Assembly: GCF_040276085.1 (NCBI RefSeq)
Contig: NZ_JBELOK010000001.1
Coordinates: 124,001-188,000 of the forward strand
DNA length: 64,000 nt
Direction: 5' to 3'
DNA from: Castellaniella sp040276085
Lineage (GTDB): Bacteria; Pseudomonadota; Gammaproteobacteria; Burkholderiales; Burkholderiaceae_B
Below the pieces are notes generated by a model. It saw nothing but the letters and a program-made list of their open reading frames with translations. It ran no database searches and had not been told where the DNA came from. The position numbers were made by a program, and so were the translations under genes. This document shows positions 35,023 through 44,738 of the stretch, in pieces (position 1 is the first letter of the stretch; every line of letters starts with the position of its first letter).

Positions 35023-35043
35023 TGTCCAACACGCTGTTGGACA
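35023..35043. promoter_or_regulatory. Inverted repeat TGTCCAACA upstream of the AlbA gene
   Basis: TGTCCAACA and TGTTGGACA form a perfect 9-bp inverted repeat with a three-base centre. It lies directly beside the GCATTCAT repeat, so a second, unrelated regulator may bind the same promoter. Confidence 0.5.
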
Positions 35044-35175
35044 TCTTTTGCCTGGCAGCACCATGCGCGGCACGTGGCCGCAACTCGATGCCAATCAGAG
35101 AGGATGGACGCATCTGTCATCTGATTGTCCCCAAGCCGCAGCCCCTGATTTCTACCGAAATCCAGCGCAGCGGCC

Positions 35176-35213
35176 ACATTCTTTGTGCTCTGGCGCAGCA
35201 GCACAAAGAATGT
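35176..35213. repeat. Perfect 14-bp inverted repeat downstream of hsdR
   Basis: ACATTCTTTGTGCT (35176-35189) and AGCACAAAGAATGT (35200-35213) pair around ten bases. It lies about 260 bases after the hsdR stop and about 210 before the AlbA gene. No T-run follows on the minus strand, so it may be an operator or a recombinase/transposon trace rather than a terminator. Confidence 0.6.
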
Positions 35214-35470
35214 AGAAAACCCTTTGGGGACAGGAGAAATCTTAGCTGCGTCCATCTGAAGATACTGTTCACACCGTGATAGAACTATGACACCAGTCCG
35301 CGATGCCCCTGTCACCAAGATGTAGCAAATTTGGGCACACCGCGTGCTTATAACGTCAAAACATGATGTCGACATTGCGTAGAAACGTATACTGTAACGT
35401 GACACTGGGCGCCTCTCTTTTTGCTTTCTATAAATTACTCTCAGATCAGCGCCGTATATCCCTATCACTA

Positions 35471-38458
35471 TCAGTAATACTGTCGAATGTAGCTGTAGGC
35501 CTTCTCGAACAGCTCTTCATCCGCATGCAGCTTGTATTTGAAGAGAGCCTTTCGTAGCGCCTTCTTGACCTCACGCTCGCCGGCCTGCGTGCCTTGCCAG
35601 CCCGGGAAGCGGACGAGGCGCACGATCTCGTCGATATCCGCCACCACGCGCTCGACCATGATGGGCGTCTCGGCGGTCTTCACTTCATTGAACAGTTCGG
35701 TCAGCGCCGCCTTGCCGCGATCCTCGTCCTCTTCGGGCGGGACCGCCTTCTCGGCCTGCAGCGTCTCCTTGGCGATCTCCAGCAACTGCTTCAGAAACTC
35801 GACGCTGTTGATCTGACCGGATTCGAAGCGGTCCTTCAGCGCATCAAGCCGTTCCGACAGCTTCTTGAACTTGGGGTTGCCGCCATGCCCGCGCAGCCGG
35901 CACTTGAGCTTGATCTCGATCTCCTTGGCCTTCTTCGGGTCTGGGTTCGACAGCACCGCTTCCAGCAGATCAGCGTCCAGCACCAAGGTGTCGAGGTCAT
36001 CCCGCACGGCGTCGACATGCACGTTCTGGTGGATCAGCTCGATGGTTTTTGCGCCCAGCGAATGCCAGATCAGCTTGCCCTGGCCACTGGAGGGCTGCAC
36101 CGACTGGTACACCTGAGACAGCCACTTGTAGTCCTTCTCGAAGGGGCCCAGTACGGTGTCCGGTGACAGCGCCTCCCAGATCTTGTTGAGCACGCTGTAC
36201 TTGGCGGCAAAGTTGTCTCGCACCTCATCGTTGGGCAGGCGCTGCTGCGCAGCGATCAGGCCCTCGTAGCCTTGCAAGCTGCGGTCGCAGCCGGCGAAGA
36301 ACGCCAGGCATTTCTGCATCGCCTCAGGCAGCTCGTCCTTCAACTCCTGGATGTTGCTGACCACCTGCTTGACGCTCTGGTCGTCGAATTCCAGCGCTGC
36401 TGCCACGTCATCGAAGATGCCTAGGTAGTCGACGATCAGGCCGTGGGTCTTCTGCTCGGAGTAAGTACGGTTCACCCGGCAGATGGCCTGCAGCAGCGTG
36501 TGGTCACGCAACGGCTTGTCCAGGTACATGGCCTGCAGGATCGGCGCGTCGAAGCCGGTCAGCAGCTTGGCCGTGACGATGATCAGCTTCAGCGGGTCGA
36601 TCGGGTCGCGGAAGCGATCGAGCAGTCGCTCTTCTGCGTCGCGGCTTCGGTCGTAGGGCGCGTACTCTGGGTGCTCCTTCTTGTCAGACGCCTGCACCGA
36701 CATGACAATGTCTGTAGCCTCGGGCGGCAGCAGTTTGTCCAGCTCGGCCTTGAACAGCAGGCAGGACTCCCGGTCGAAGGTGACGATCTGCCCCTTGAAG
36801 CCGTTGGGTTCCACCTTGGTCTGATAGTGCTCGACGATGTCCTCGCAGATCTTGCGGATGCGCTCGGGCGTTTTCACCAGCACCGCCATCTTGGCGGCGG
36901 TCTTGGACAGGTTGTCTTTATCCAGGTCAGACAGGCCGCCGGTCAAATTTTTGTACGCAGCATCCAGCGCCGTCTTGTCGATATGCAGGTCAATCAGGCG
37001 CGGCTCAAAGTGCAGTTGCAGCGTAGCACCGTCGCGGATCGACTCCTCGAAGCCGTACCGGCTCATGTAGCCTTTCTCGTCTTCGTCGGCGCCGAAGGCG
37101 TAGAAGGTGTTGCGGTCGGCACGGTTGATCGGCGTGCCGGTCAGGCCAAACAAAAACGCGTTGGGCAGGGCCTCGCGCATCTTGCGGCCCAGGTCGCCTT
37201 CCTGGGTGCGGTGGGCCTCGTCCACCAGGGCGATGATGTTGCTGCGCTCGTTCAGCGCACCCGTGGCCTCACCAAACTTGAAGATGGTGGTGATGATGAT
37301 CTTGCGCACGTCCTGCGCCAGGAGTTGCTGCAGCTTCTCGCGGCTGTCAGCCTTTTCCAGATTGGGGATGTCCGCGCCGGTAAAGGTGCCGGTAATCTGG
37401 CTGTCCAGGTCAATGCGATCCACCACGATTAGCACCGTGGGGTTCTTCAGCCCGGCGTGCATACGCAGCTTCTGCGCTGCAAACACCATCAGCAGCGATT
37501 TGCCAGAGCCCTGAAAATGCCAAATCAAACCCTTCTTGGGGGTGCCCGCCAGCACACGCTCCACGATCTTGTTGGCCGCTTCATACTGCTGGTAGCGACA
37601 GATGATCTTGATGCGCTGCTTTTTCTTGTTGGTGGCGAACAGGGTGAAATTGCTGAGGATGTCCAGCATCATCTGCGGGCGCAACATGCTCTCGGCTGAC
37701 AGCTTGAGGGATTTCAGCGGGTGATGCTGACCATCCTCCCCGTTGTCATCCAGATGCCACGGCCCCCAGTCCTTGACGGGCAGGCCGATGGAACCATAGC
37801 GGTAGGCCTTGCCCTCGGTGGCCACAGAGAACACATTGCAAACGAACAGTTCTGGCACGAACTTCTCGTAGTCGTCGTGCACCTGCACCGCACCATCGAC
37901 CCAGCTGATGCACTTCTTGACCGGCGTCTTGGCCTCGATCAGCGCCAACGGCAGACCATTCACTAACAGCACCAGATCAGCGCGGCGTTCGGTAGGGCCC
38001 GCGCGGTAGATGAACTGCTGGGTGACGATGTACTGGTTCTGCGCCAGATCATCCAGGTCGATCAACCGCACCGGCACATGCTCGTTGTTGTGACCGAAGG
38101 GCATAGAGCGCTCACCGCGCATCCAGGCGGTCATTTCCTCGTTGGCGCGGATCAGCCCATCCGAGCGCACCGAGAGCACAATGGCCCGCAGTTTGTGGAG
38201 CACTTCATCTGCGCGGTCCGGGGCAGCAGCGATTTCCGGGTTCAGGCGAATCAGTGCATCACGCAGCCAGGGTTCAACCAGCACTTCCTGAATCTGGCGC
38301 GGCACCTCAGCCGGAGCAGCGTAGCGCCAGCCGATGCCTTTGGGGCTGGGACCGTAGCTGGCTTGAGGTTCCTGGACAGTGTTGGCCGGGACGGCCTTGA
38401 TAGGGCCAGCGAGCAGATCGCGGACGTAGGCTTCGACAGTATTAGCCTCGTTAAACAT
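35471..38458 (-). CDS. hsdR: Type I restriction enzyme, R subunit HsdR
   Basis: A 995-residue motor nuclease, full length for the family. The N-terminal PD-ExK nuclease shows Asp161 and Glu175-x-Lys177 (DLVLLVNGLPLALIEAK). Helicase motif I is GSGKS at 317-321, DEAH is at 413-416, and the late motif is QAICRVNRTY. It translocates DNA and cuts unmodified targets when joined to the M2S complex. It starts inside the end of hsdS (8-base overlap) and is the last gene of the seven-gene chain. Nothing suggests inactivation. Confidence 0.93.
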   Translation of the reverse strand: MFNEANTVEAYVRDLLAGPIKAVPANTVQEPQASYGPSPKGIGWRYAAPAEVPRQIQEVLVEPWLRDALIRLNPEIAAAPDRADEVLHKLRAIVLSVRSDGLIRANEEMTAWMRGERSMPFGHNNEHVPVRLIDLDDLAQNQYIVTQQFIYRAGPTERRADLVLLVNGLPLALIEAKTPVKKCISWVDGAVQVHDDYEKFVPELFVCNVFSVATEGKAYRYGSIGLPVKDWGPWHLDDNGEDGQHHPLKSLKLSAESMLRPQMMLDILSNFTLFATNKKKQRIKIICRYQQYEAANKIVERVLAGTPKKGLIWHFQGSGKSLLMVFAAQKLRMHAGLKNPTVLIVVDRIDLDSQITGTFTGADIPNLEKADSREKLQQLLAQDVRKIIITTIFKFGEATGALNERSNIIALVDEAHRTQEGDLGRKMREALPNAFLFGLTGTPINRADRNTFYAFGADEDEKGYMSRYGFEESIRDGATLQLHFEPRLIDLHIDKTALDAAYKNLTGGLSDLDKDNLSKTAAKMAVLVKTPERIRKICEDIVEHYQTKVEPNGFKGQIVTFDRESCLLFKAELDKLLPPEATDIVMSVQASDKKEHPEYAPYDRSRDAEERLLDRFRDPIDPLKLIIVTAKLLTGFDAPILQAMYLDKPLRDHTLLQAICRVNRTYSEQKTHGLIVDYLGIFDDVAAALEFDDQSVKQVVSNIQELKDELPEAMQKCLAFFAGCDRSLQGYEGLIAAQQRLPNDEVRDNFAAKYSVLNKIWEALSPDTVLGPFEKDYKWLSQVYQSVQPSSGQGKLIWHSLGAKTIELIHQNVHVDAVRDDLDTLVLDADLLEAVLSNPDPKKAKEIEIKLKCRLRGHGGNPKFKKLSERLDALKDRFESGQINSVEFLKQLLEIAKETLQAEKAVPPEEDEDRGKAALTELFNEVKTAETPIMVERVVADIDEIVRLVRFPGWQGTQAGEREVKKALRKALFKYKLHADEELFEKAYSYIRQYY

Positions 38459-39647
38459 TTGTTCGCCCCCCAGCGAACGCTGCCGCAGATATTTGTGTAA
38501 TGAGCGAACGTGTTGCAGCCATTCGTTCGCGCTGCAGGACCACTGCTGCTCTTAGGTCGTGTAGTTGCTCACGTGCAGCACGCTGAGCATCAAGCTTCGG
38601 AAGCCTGAAGGGCATTTTCAGCAAATTGGCACGGTTAATTTTCTTCATGCTCGCACTTGTTCCCGCAGCAATTCGCATCAGAAATTCGCGGGAGGAAGTG
38701 GTCTGAAGTACGGCCTCTAGGTAAATTGGATCAATGACGTCCGGATTCGGTTTCAGCCTCATCATCGTGTCTGGGAACGACACATCATCTCGTTCATCAT
38801 CAAAAATTCCGACGTAGCCAACTCTGTCTGGTGTGTTGGAACGCGAAATGAGCAAATCACCTTTTGACAGCTTTGCTGAAAGCATTTTGCTGGTTGGCTC
38901 CACGGGCTTGAAGTCGCCAGTCACGTAACCATGCCGCGATAGCGCAGCAAGTCCCAAGACGAAATAGCCAGTGCCAGCCTCTCTTGGAGGAGCACTGCAT
39001 CCGCTATCTGGGGACCCCAGCAGTACCTCGCCGAGGAGGACATTCTTGGCGACGCCCGCAGTGTTATTTCCAATCGCCTCGTTCTTGAATGACTGGAGCA
39101 AACACTCCGCTGCTTTGATGCTGTGCTCTTGAGCTTGACTGGCATCAGTCGCGGTACGGAGCAGACTTACAAGTGACGCCTGCTCATCCAGCGGCGGCAA
39201 TGCAAACTCGAAGACCGCCAAACTCGTCCAGTTGGTGCGGGGGCTCAACGAGCCAGCCGACGTACTCACCGCGTGATCAAAAAAGGCGTCGGTCTGGCAA
39301 ATGAAGGGCAGCAGCTCTGGCAGCAAAACCTGCGCGTCCTTGGTCTCCAACACATAGATGTCACCGGAGCACACCCCAGAGAAATCCGCCACAGCCACCT
39401 TGCGCTGGTAAGCACGTCGCTTGCCGAACAGCACCTGCCCAGGTTGAAGCACGCTGGTGAAGGTCACGCCGTCAGCGACGCTGCCCCAACGGCGAATACG
39501 CAAGTCACCGGGTTCGAGATGCTCCAGGCCGACGTAGCGTTCAATGCCATCGGCCAACGGATCTTGACTGCGTGCTTTCGAGAGGCGCACCACGTCGCCG
39601 AATTTCACCCGACGCCAGCCTGGTTTTAATTCCTTATTGTTCATCAT
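38451..39647 (-). CDS. hsdS: Type I RM specificity subunit HsdS
   Basis: A 398-residue specificity protein with two target-recognition domains, each followed by a conserved helical region (PPLDEQASLVSLLRTATDAS in the first half and PKLDAQRAAREQLHDLRAA in the second). It reads the bipartite DNA target for methylation and cutting. ATG 39647 overlaps the helicase stop (ATGATGA, two possible starts three bases apart). It lies after the nuclease/helicase pair rather than next to hsdM. The DNA target cannot be predicted. Confidence 0.9.
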   Translation of the reverse strand: MMNNKELKPGWRRVKFGDVVRLSKARSQDPLADGIERYVGLEHLEPGDLRIRRWGSVADGVTFTSVLQPGQVLFGKRRAYQRKVAVADFSGVCSGDIYVLETKDAQVLLPELLPFICQTDAFFDHAVSTSAGSLSPRTNWTSLAVFEFALPPLDEQASLVSLLRTATDASQAQEHSIKAAECLLQSFKNEAIGNNTAGVAKNVLLGEVLLGSPDSGCSAPPREAGTGYFVLGLAALSRHGYVTGDFKPVEPTSKMLSAKLSKGDLLISRSNTPDRVGYVGIFDDERDDVSFPDTMMRLKPNPDVIDPIYLEAVLQTTSSREFLMRIAAGTSASMKKINRANLLKMPFRLPKLDAQRAAREQLHDLRAAVVLQRERMAATRSLITQISAAAFAGGRTNV

Positions 39648-41317
39648 TCTTGTCTCACAAACGGTGCGGCATAGCCGAAGTATTCCTTTTGAGCCGTGCG
39701 CCGCACATCCCAACGCCTCGTATGTCCAACAGGACGCTCCCGTTGATCGGTATGCGTAAGGACCAAACGTTTCTTGGCACGAGAAACCCCGACGAAATAG
39801 GCGCATCGGTTTTCATCCTGATTACCAAAGAAAATTTCGTTTTCGACAGCCATGATGATGACTGAATCGAATTCAAGACCCTTGCTCTTATGAATGGTTA
39901 GTATCCGCACCGCTTGGTCGTCTGAGAACCGCTCAAGGGCTTTGGCCAAATCAGGTTCTAGCTTCAGCAACTCTTCGATCCTGGCCTTGGTATCCCGGAC
40001 AACCTGTTTCAACCGATCGTGTGACTCGTAGTCTGGGGAAAGCGACACCAGTGTTTCGACACTGACTTGCTTCAGGAATGCTCGGACAAACTCCCACCAG
40101 CCAGCGAAAGGCTCGTCGACCAGCTCGGCAATGGCTATCTCTTTTCGTTGCTGCTTGACGAGCCGATCAAGGTCCTTGCGCGCGTTTGACTGAATCTCTT
40201 CATCAGCAAACGGGATGAGCTGATTCATGAGCCGAATCCAGGCCTTGGGCTCGCGCTGACCATATAGGCAGGACAGATAGTCCACAATCAAACGTGCAGC
40301 CGGCTCGACCGTGATGTCCTGCATCTGCTGCTCGTTACGGAAGGGGATGCCACGTGCCTCCAATGCCGCCATCAGATGATCGGCGTACAGGTCGAGCTGA
40401 TTACGAATCAGGACCGCGATTTCCGCAGGAGGCAGCTGCTCGGTCTTTATCCAGCCTGCAATCAGGTCCGCTAGGTAATCAGCCTCCTTGCAGCTGTCTT
40501 CGAAGCGCCACGCAAATATCTCGCCTTCGTCGCCGGCAAGCTGCTCATCGGGCATGACAGAAGATGGGTCAAGCTTGCGAATGATCTCGTTTTGCAGACG
40601 CAACAGTCGCGGCTTTGAGCGAAAGTTGCGGTACATATTGAGCGGAGCAGCGGCAAAATCGGCAACGAAAGCCTGAAAGATGCCGTCCATTGCTCCCGCC
40701 CAACCCATGATCTTCTGTTTGGTGTCACCCACAGCTGTCAAGCGAATGTTCGTACCTTGAAAAGCGAGCTTGAGCAGCTCGTACTGCAGGTTGGTACAGT
40801 CCTGGAATTCGTCGAGGAACACGTCGCTGTAGGTTTGACGGATGGCGTTCCGCGCGACTGCAGACTGCCGCAGAATCTGGATCGCAAACGGCACCAGATC
40901 GGAAAACTCGATCAAGGTCCGTGATGGAGCAGGCTTTCGATCTGCAATTTTGTACCCAACATCCAGCGCATACTCGCCCGTCAGCACCGGACGGAAACGA
41001 TCAATGATGCGCTTGGCAAACGCGTGGAAGGTATAGCTATCAAACCGCATGGCAAGTTCTGAACCACAGCGGCGCTTGACACGCTCTTTCAGGTTGCTAC
41101 TGGCATCAACCTTGAACGAAATGGCCAGAATCCGTTTGGGGTAACGACAAGTGCCCGTGCACAGCAGGAAGTCTGCCCGCTGCGCAAGCATTTCAGTTTT
41201 ACCCGCTCCTGGGCCTGCTGTCAGCGCGAGGCTGCGCGCCCGCTCCCTGGCTGCCAGTAATGCATTCGGTTCAAGGGTCAACCCATCTGCAGGCTTCCAG
41301 GCATCGACCGCAATCAC
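39644..41317 (-). CDS. UvrD-like helicase embedded in the RM operon (pair 1)
   Basis: A 557-residue superfamily 1 helicase. Walker A GPGAGKT is at 35-41, DEFQD at 169-173, GDTKQKIMGWAGA and MYRNFRS follow, and the C-terminal motifs are LTIHKSKGLEFDSV and YFVGVSRAKKRLVL. All motifs look intact. It starts at GTG 41317, overlapping the OLD-type gene stop by four bases, and its stop overlaps the hsdS start. This is the GajB position relative to the upstream OLD-type protein. It differs clearly from the other helicase at 29594-31327, so it is not a recent duplication. Confidence 0.82.
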   Translation of the reverse strand: MIAVDAWKPADGLTLEPNALLAARERARSLALTAGPGAGKTEMLAQRADFLLCTGTCRYPKRILAISFKVDASSNLKERVKRRCGSELAMRFDSYTFHAFAKRIIDRFRPVLTGEYALDVGYKIADRKPAPSRTLIEFSDLVPFAIQILRQSAVARNAIRQTYSDVFLDEFQDCTNLQYELLKLAFQGTNIRLTAVGDTKQKIMGWAGAMDGIFQAFVADFAAAPLNMYRNFRSKPRLLRLQNEIIRKLDPSSVMPDEQLAGDEGEIFAWRFEDSCKEADYLADLIAGWIKTEQLPPAEIAVLIRNQLDLYADHLMAALEARGIPFRNEQQMQDITVEPAARLIVDYLSCLYGQREPKAWIRLMNQLIPFADEEIQSNARKDLDRLVKQQRKEIAIAELVDEPFAGWWEFVRAFLKQVSVETLVSLSPDYESHDRLKQVVRDTKARIEELLKLEPDLAKALERFSDDQAVRILTIHKSKGLEFDSVIIMAVENEIFFGNQDENRCAYFVGVSRAKKRLVLTHTDQRERPVGHTRRWDVRRTAQKEYFGYAAPFVRQE

Positions 41318-43218
41318 TCCGGCAACTCCCCGAGCTTGGCGATGACGGCATCAACCAATCTGTTCAGCGATACTGGCATGCCAGTCAGCAATTCTTCATC
41401 AGTCAGCTGAGCCAGCGCATCAATATGGGCTGCGGGTTTGCTACCAAGCTTGAAGCGCTGATGGTAGGAGTTGAATAGTTTTTGTTCGTCTTCGCTGTAC
41501 TGGCTTGCGTCGTGGTGACTTTTACCCAAGACAGCTTTGATCGTTGATTCCTCGGGATCTTCCTCTGCCACCCCATACGCATCGGGATATGCAAGCAACA
41601 TAGCGAAATCTAGATCCATGGGGTATGAGAAGTACACATCTCGATCCTCAAGCAGATCAAGGTAATGGTCGTAGTCGCGGACCAAGCCCTTTATTGAGTC
41701 CCATTTTGGAATGACGTGATCCTTCGGTAACTTCTGTTCTGGCCGATACTTTTCGAGCTGGTCATTCACGTACTTGATCCGTCCCCATCCAGCTTGGTAG
41801 CGCGCCACATCCAGATCAAGCAATGTCAGATAAGGAATTTGCAGGGCGGAAAGAAGGCGCCAGAAGTGGTTGACATGCCTACCTCCCAAAGGCGCAATCG
41901 TGACGGCGGACTCATCAACGGGCGCGCCTTTGGCCTGAAGGAGACGTGGCAACACAATTTCTTCGCTATCACCTTCGCCGAGAACTACAAGGCGCGAAAA
42001 ATAGATCTCGGGAAAAGCCTGGACGGCTTCACGCACGAATTTGTGCGCTTCGTCCGTGCTTTCCGGCAGTTGAATGTGCGTGACACGCGATGTCCGCTCC
42101 TGGGTCAGCCGCAGATAGCGGATACGTTCCGGGGGGACGCGCCGCAGCATCGACGGCGCATGGGTCGCAATCAGTGCTTGTGCGTCACCATAGTTGGTCA
42201 TCTCGTTGAGCGCATTGACGATCCGCCCAAGGTAGTGCGGCGAGAGGCTGTTTTCTGGCTCTTCGACCGCCACCACCGTAAACACGGGCGGGCGCAGCTT
42301 GTCTGCGTCGAATGAATTGTCATCTTCAGCCAGGACAGCGCGACTGATGGCTTGCGAGGACAGCACGAGCGACAGATACAGCATCGACTTCTGGCCGTCG
42401 CTCAACCGCGAGAAATCGACCAACTGCTCGTCATGGCCTGGTGTGAAAGACACCGACATGTGCCGCAGCAAGGCCTCGATCTCAGACGCAACAAAAGTGA
42501 GCTTGGGGTCGGCGAAGAAGCTTCCCTTGTGCAAAGCACTCCATGCCGTTTTCAAACTTATGCTGAACGCATTGATTGATGGATTGGCCGCCAAGCTGTC
42601 GCTAATTTGATCGGTCAGACCCTTGATGACACTTCGCTCTGAATCCCAGTTCACCGCACGCAGCATGCGTCCCAGCAATGCATTGGCGCCATAGGCAATG
42701 TGATCAGCGGGATCACGGCGTGCGGGCAGGTAGTGAACGCGGATATGGTTGCGTTCAGATCGGTGTACTTGAGCGGTGGTCAGTGGCGAGCCATCAGCAT
42801 TGATGTCCAGCACATAGAGCATGCTTTCCTCGATGTCCCCATCCAACCCCATGGTGGCGTTGAGGCGGAAACGCACGCGCGGCGTGCCGTCGACTTCGTC
42901 GAGGCGCATGTGTCCGAAATGAGGCGCAACCGTGCTGTTGTCCGCGTCGTCTTCGAGTTCTGGGAACAGAAAGTCAGCCTCGATCCATAGCTGGCGCTCA
43001 GCCGGTGGCGCCTCCTCATCGAATAGGACATGAAAGTCCGAGCGCAGGATTTGTCGCAGTGATGGATCAAAGGCGAAGAGCCGACACAAGGCCTGAAGCG
43101 CGGCGGTTTTGCCAGATCCATTGGGCCCGATCAGGTAAGTAATTTCCTCCAGCGGAACCTCGGTGGGCGCCGCACCGAAAGACTGGAAGTTCGATAGCCG
43201 GATCATCTGAAGCTTCAT
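41314..43218 (-). CDS. OLD-type ATPase/TOPRIM protein embedded in the RM operon (pair 1)
   Basis: A 634-residue protein. Walker A GPNGSGKTAAL is at 31-41, an ABC-type signature RLSDGQKSMLYLSL follows, with Walker B VVAVEEPENSLSP and the switch ATHAPSMLRR. The TOPRIM part has LVVLGEGDSEEIVLP and LDLDVARYQAG, supplying the metal-binding Glu and D-x-D. The tail is acidic and of unknown role. It is encoded between the second hsdM and the helicase, with ATGA and GTGA overlaps at its two ends. Architecture matches GajA; alternatively it is an RloA-like ATPase, a class known to sit in type I loci. Confidence 0.82.
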   Translation of the reverse strand: MKLQMIRLSNFQSFGAAPTEVPLEEITYLIGPNGSGKTAALQALCRLFAFDPSLRQILRSDFHVLFDEEAPPAERQLWIEADFLFPELEDDADNSTVAPHFGHMRLDEVDGTPRVRFRLNATMGLDGDIEESMLYVLDINADGSPLTTAQVHRSERNHIRVHYLPARRDPADHIAYGANALLGRMLRAVNWDSERSVIKGLTDQISDSLAANPSINAFSISLKTAWSALHKGSFFADPKLTFVASEIEALLRHMSVSFTPGHDEQLVDFSRLSDGQKSMLYLSLVLSSQAISRAVLAEDDNSFDADKLRPPVFTVVAVEEPENSLSPHYLGRIVNALNEMTNYGDAQALIATHAPSMLRRVPPERIRYLRLTQERTSRVTHIQLPESTDEAHKFVREAVQAFPEIYFSRLVVLGEGDSEEIVLPRLLQAKGAPVDESAVTIAPLGGRHVNHFWRLLSALQIPYLTLLDLDVARYQAGWGRIKYVNDQLEKYRPEQKLPKDHVIPKWDSIKGLVRDYDHYLDLLEDRDVYFSYPMDLDFAMLLAYPDAYGVAEEDPEESTIKAVLGKSHHDASQYSEDEQKLFNSYHQRFKLGSKPAAHIDALAQLTDEELLTGMPVSLNRLVDAVIAKLGELPE

Positions 43219-44738
43219 TGGGTGTCCTCAGCCTTGGAAAGCCCATTCAGTGTTTCCACCAACGCGTCCATCTGCTGCCAGAACGCGCGCCCTTCGGTTT
43301 GCCATGTATCCCAAGCGGAGCGCAGTGATACCACTTCACCATCGCCGTCCGCAGTGACGGCGGAGGAGATACGCTTCACGTACAGCGGGATCGAGAGGTT
43401 GCCCGCATTGGCACCAATGTCGGCCAGTGTTGCGACCTTAGCGAAACTAGGCACATCCGAAAATTCGTCGAAAGCACTTAGGATGCGCTGCTGGTGCTCA
43501 GGCTTAAGGAAGCTCTGCGCCCGTTCACGGGTGACCTCGTTCACCGCGTCGATGAAGATCACCTTTCCCTTGCGAGCGGCGAATTTCTTGCGGTTGCAGA
43601 TGACGATGCACGACTCCATTGGCGAGTTGTAGAACAGGTTGGGGCCTAAGCCGATGACGGCCTCAACCCAGTCTTGCTCGACCATCTTGACGCGCATGGA
43701 CTGCTCTTCGTTGCGGAACAGCACACCGTGGGGCCAGAGCACGGCACTACGCCCCTTGGTGGTAAGGCTGGTCAGGATGTGCTGCTGGAAGGCGTAATCG
43801 GCGCGGCCCTGCGGCGGCGTTCCTAGCGAATTGCGGCCCCACTTGTCACTGCTCCAGGCCTCGCGATTCCACTGCTTGATGGAGTATGGCGGGTTGGCCA
43901 GGATCACATCGAACTGGCGCAAGCGGTCGCCTTCGATGTGCTTTGGTTTGGCCAGGGTGTCGCCCCGGATGATTTCGAAGTCCTCCACACCGTGCAGGAA
44001 CAGGTTCATGCGCGCGATGGACGAAGTAATCAGGTTGCGCTCCTGCCCATAGAGCTTCAGCGTGCGGTATTCGCCGCCCGAGCGCTTCACTTCGTCCAGC
44101 GCCGAAATCAGCATGCCGCCGGTGCCACAGGTAGGGTCGTAGATCGACTCGCCCGCCTGAGGCGCCAAAAGCTGGGTCATCAGGTGAACGACAGTGCGGT
44201 TGGTGTAGAACTCAGCCGCCGTGTGACCGGAGTCGTCCGCGAACTTCTTGATCAGGTACTCGTATGCGTTGCCGAGTTCGTCCTCAGGCACATTGGCCAC
44301 CGACAGCATCTGAGTGGAGAAGTGCTCGATCAGGTTTTTCAGCGTTTCGTCGGGCAGGCGCTCGCGGTTGGTCCAGGGCGCATCACCGAAGATGCCGTCG
44401 AGCAGATCCGGGTTGGCGGTCTCGATGGCGCGCATGGCCTTCTGAATAGCAGCACCGACGTTCTTGGGTGCTTGGCGTATATCGTTCCAGTGCGCACCCT
44501 CAGGAATCTGGAAGCGATGGTTCTCCGCAAACTGCGCATAGGAGAGGTCGCCACCTGAATTCGCTAGCGCCGCCTGGTATTCCTCGTTCCAGACATCCGA
44601 CACGCGCTTGTAGAACAGCAGCGGGAAGATGAACTGCTTGTAGTCGCCCGCGTCGATGAGGCCGCGCAAAAGTACGGCGGCGCCCCACAGATAGCTTTCG
44701 AGTTCTTGTTGGCTGATGCATTTTCTTGGGTGACTCAT
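43215..44738 (-). CDS. hsdM: Second type I DNA methyltransferase subunit, HsdM2
   Basis: A 507-residue N6-adenine methyltransferase. SAM motif DPTCGTGG is at 201-208 and the catalytic NPPY at 282-285. The N-terminal helical HsdM_N domain is present. Where the paired HsdM has EFYTPR, this one has EFYTNR. Start chosen at ATG 44738: it overlaps the upstream stop as ATGA and has GGGGGA eight bases before. The ATG at 44747 sits too close to that site. It is related to HsdM1 throughout but clearly diverged, and both active sites look complete. Confidence 0.92.
   Translation of the reverse strand: MSHPRKCISQQELESYLWGAAVLLRGLIDAGDYKQFIFPLLFYKRVSDVWNEEYQAALANSGGDLSYAQFAENHRFQIPEGAHWNDIRQAPKNVGAAIQKAMRAIETANPDLLDGIFGDAPWTNRERLPDETLKNLIEHFSTQMLSVANVPEDELGNAYEYLIKKFADDSGHTAAEFYTNRTVVHLMTQLLAPQAGESIYDPTCGTGGMLISALDEVKRSGGEYRTLKLYGQERNLITSSIARMNLFLHGVEDFEIIRGDTLAKPKHIEGDRLRQFDVILANPPYSIKQWNREAWSSDKWGRNSLGTPPQGRADYAFQQHILTSLTTKGRSAVLWPHGVLFRNEEQSMRVKMVEQDWVEAVIGLGPNLFYNSPMESCIVICNRKKFAARKGKVIFIDAVNEVTRERAQSFLKPEHQQRILSAFDEFSDVPSFAKVATLADIGANAGNLSIPLYVKRISSAVTADGDGEVVSLRSAWDTWQTEGRAFWQQMDALVETLNGLSKAEDTQ

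Larger units (their letters stand above)
34963..35470. other. 508-base intergenic region between hsdR and the AlbA gene
   Basis: No protein frame here looks real. A 172-codon minus-strand frame exists but is Cys/Arg-rich with no domain. The region holds three perfect inverted repeats: 34995-35019, 35023-35043 and 35176-35213. The last may end hsdR transcription or act as a regulator site; the first two sit where an AlbA-gene operator would be. Confidence 0.6.

Noticed and set aside
34950..35468. 172-codon minus-strand frame between hsdR and the AlbA gene
   Set aside because: Cys/Arg-rich, no domain, runs across all three inverted repeats and into the AlbA start; no ribosome site.
36443..37432. 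329-codon plus-strand frame opposite hsdR
   Set aside because: Antisense shadow of the HsdR motor domain.
39644..43218. Embedded OLD/UvrD pair as a recent duplicate of the pair at 29594-33150
   Set aside because: Walker, TOPRIM-flanking and helicase-flanking sequences differ throughout; homology is only at family level.
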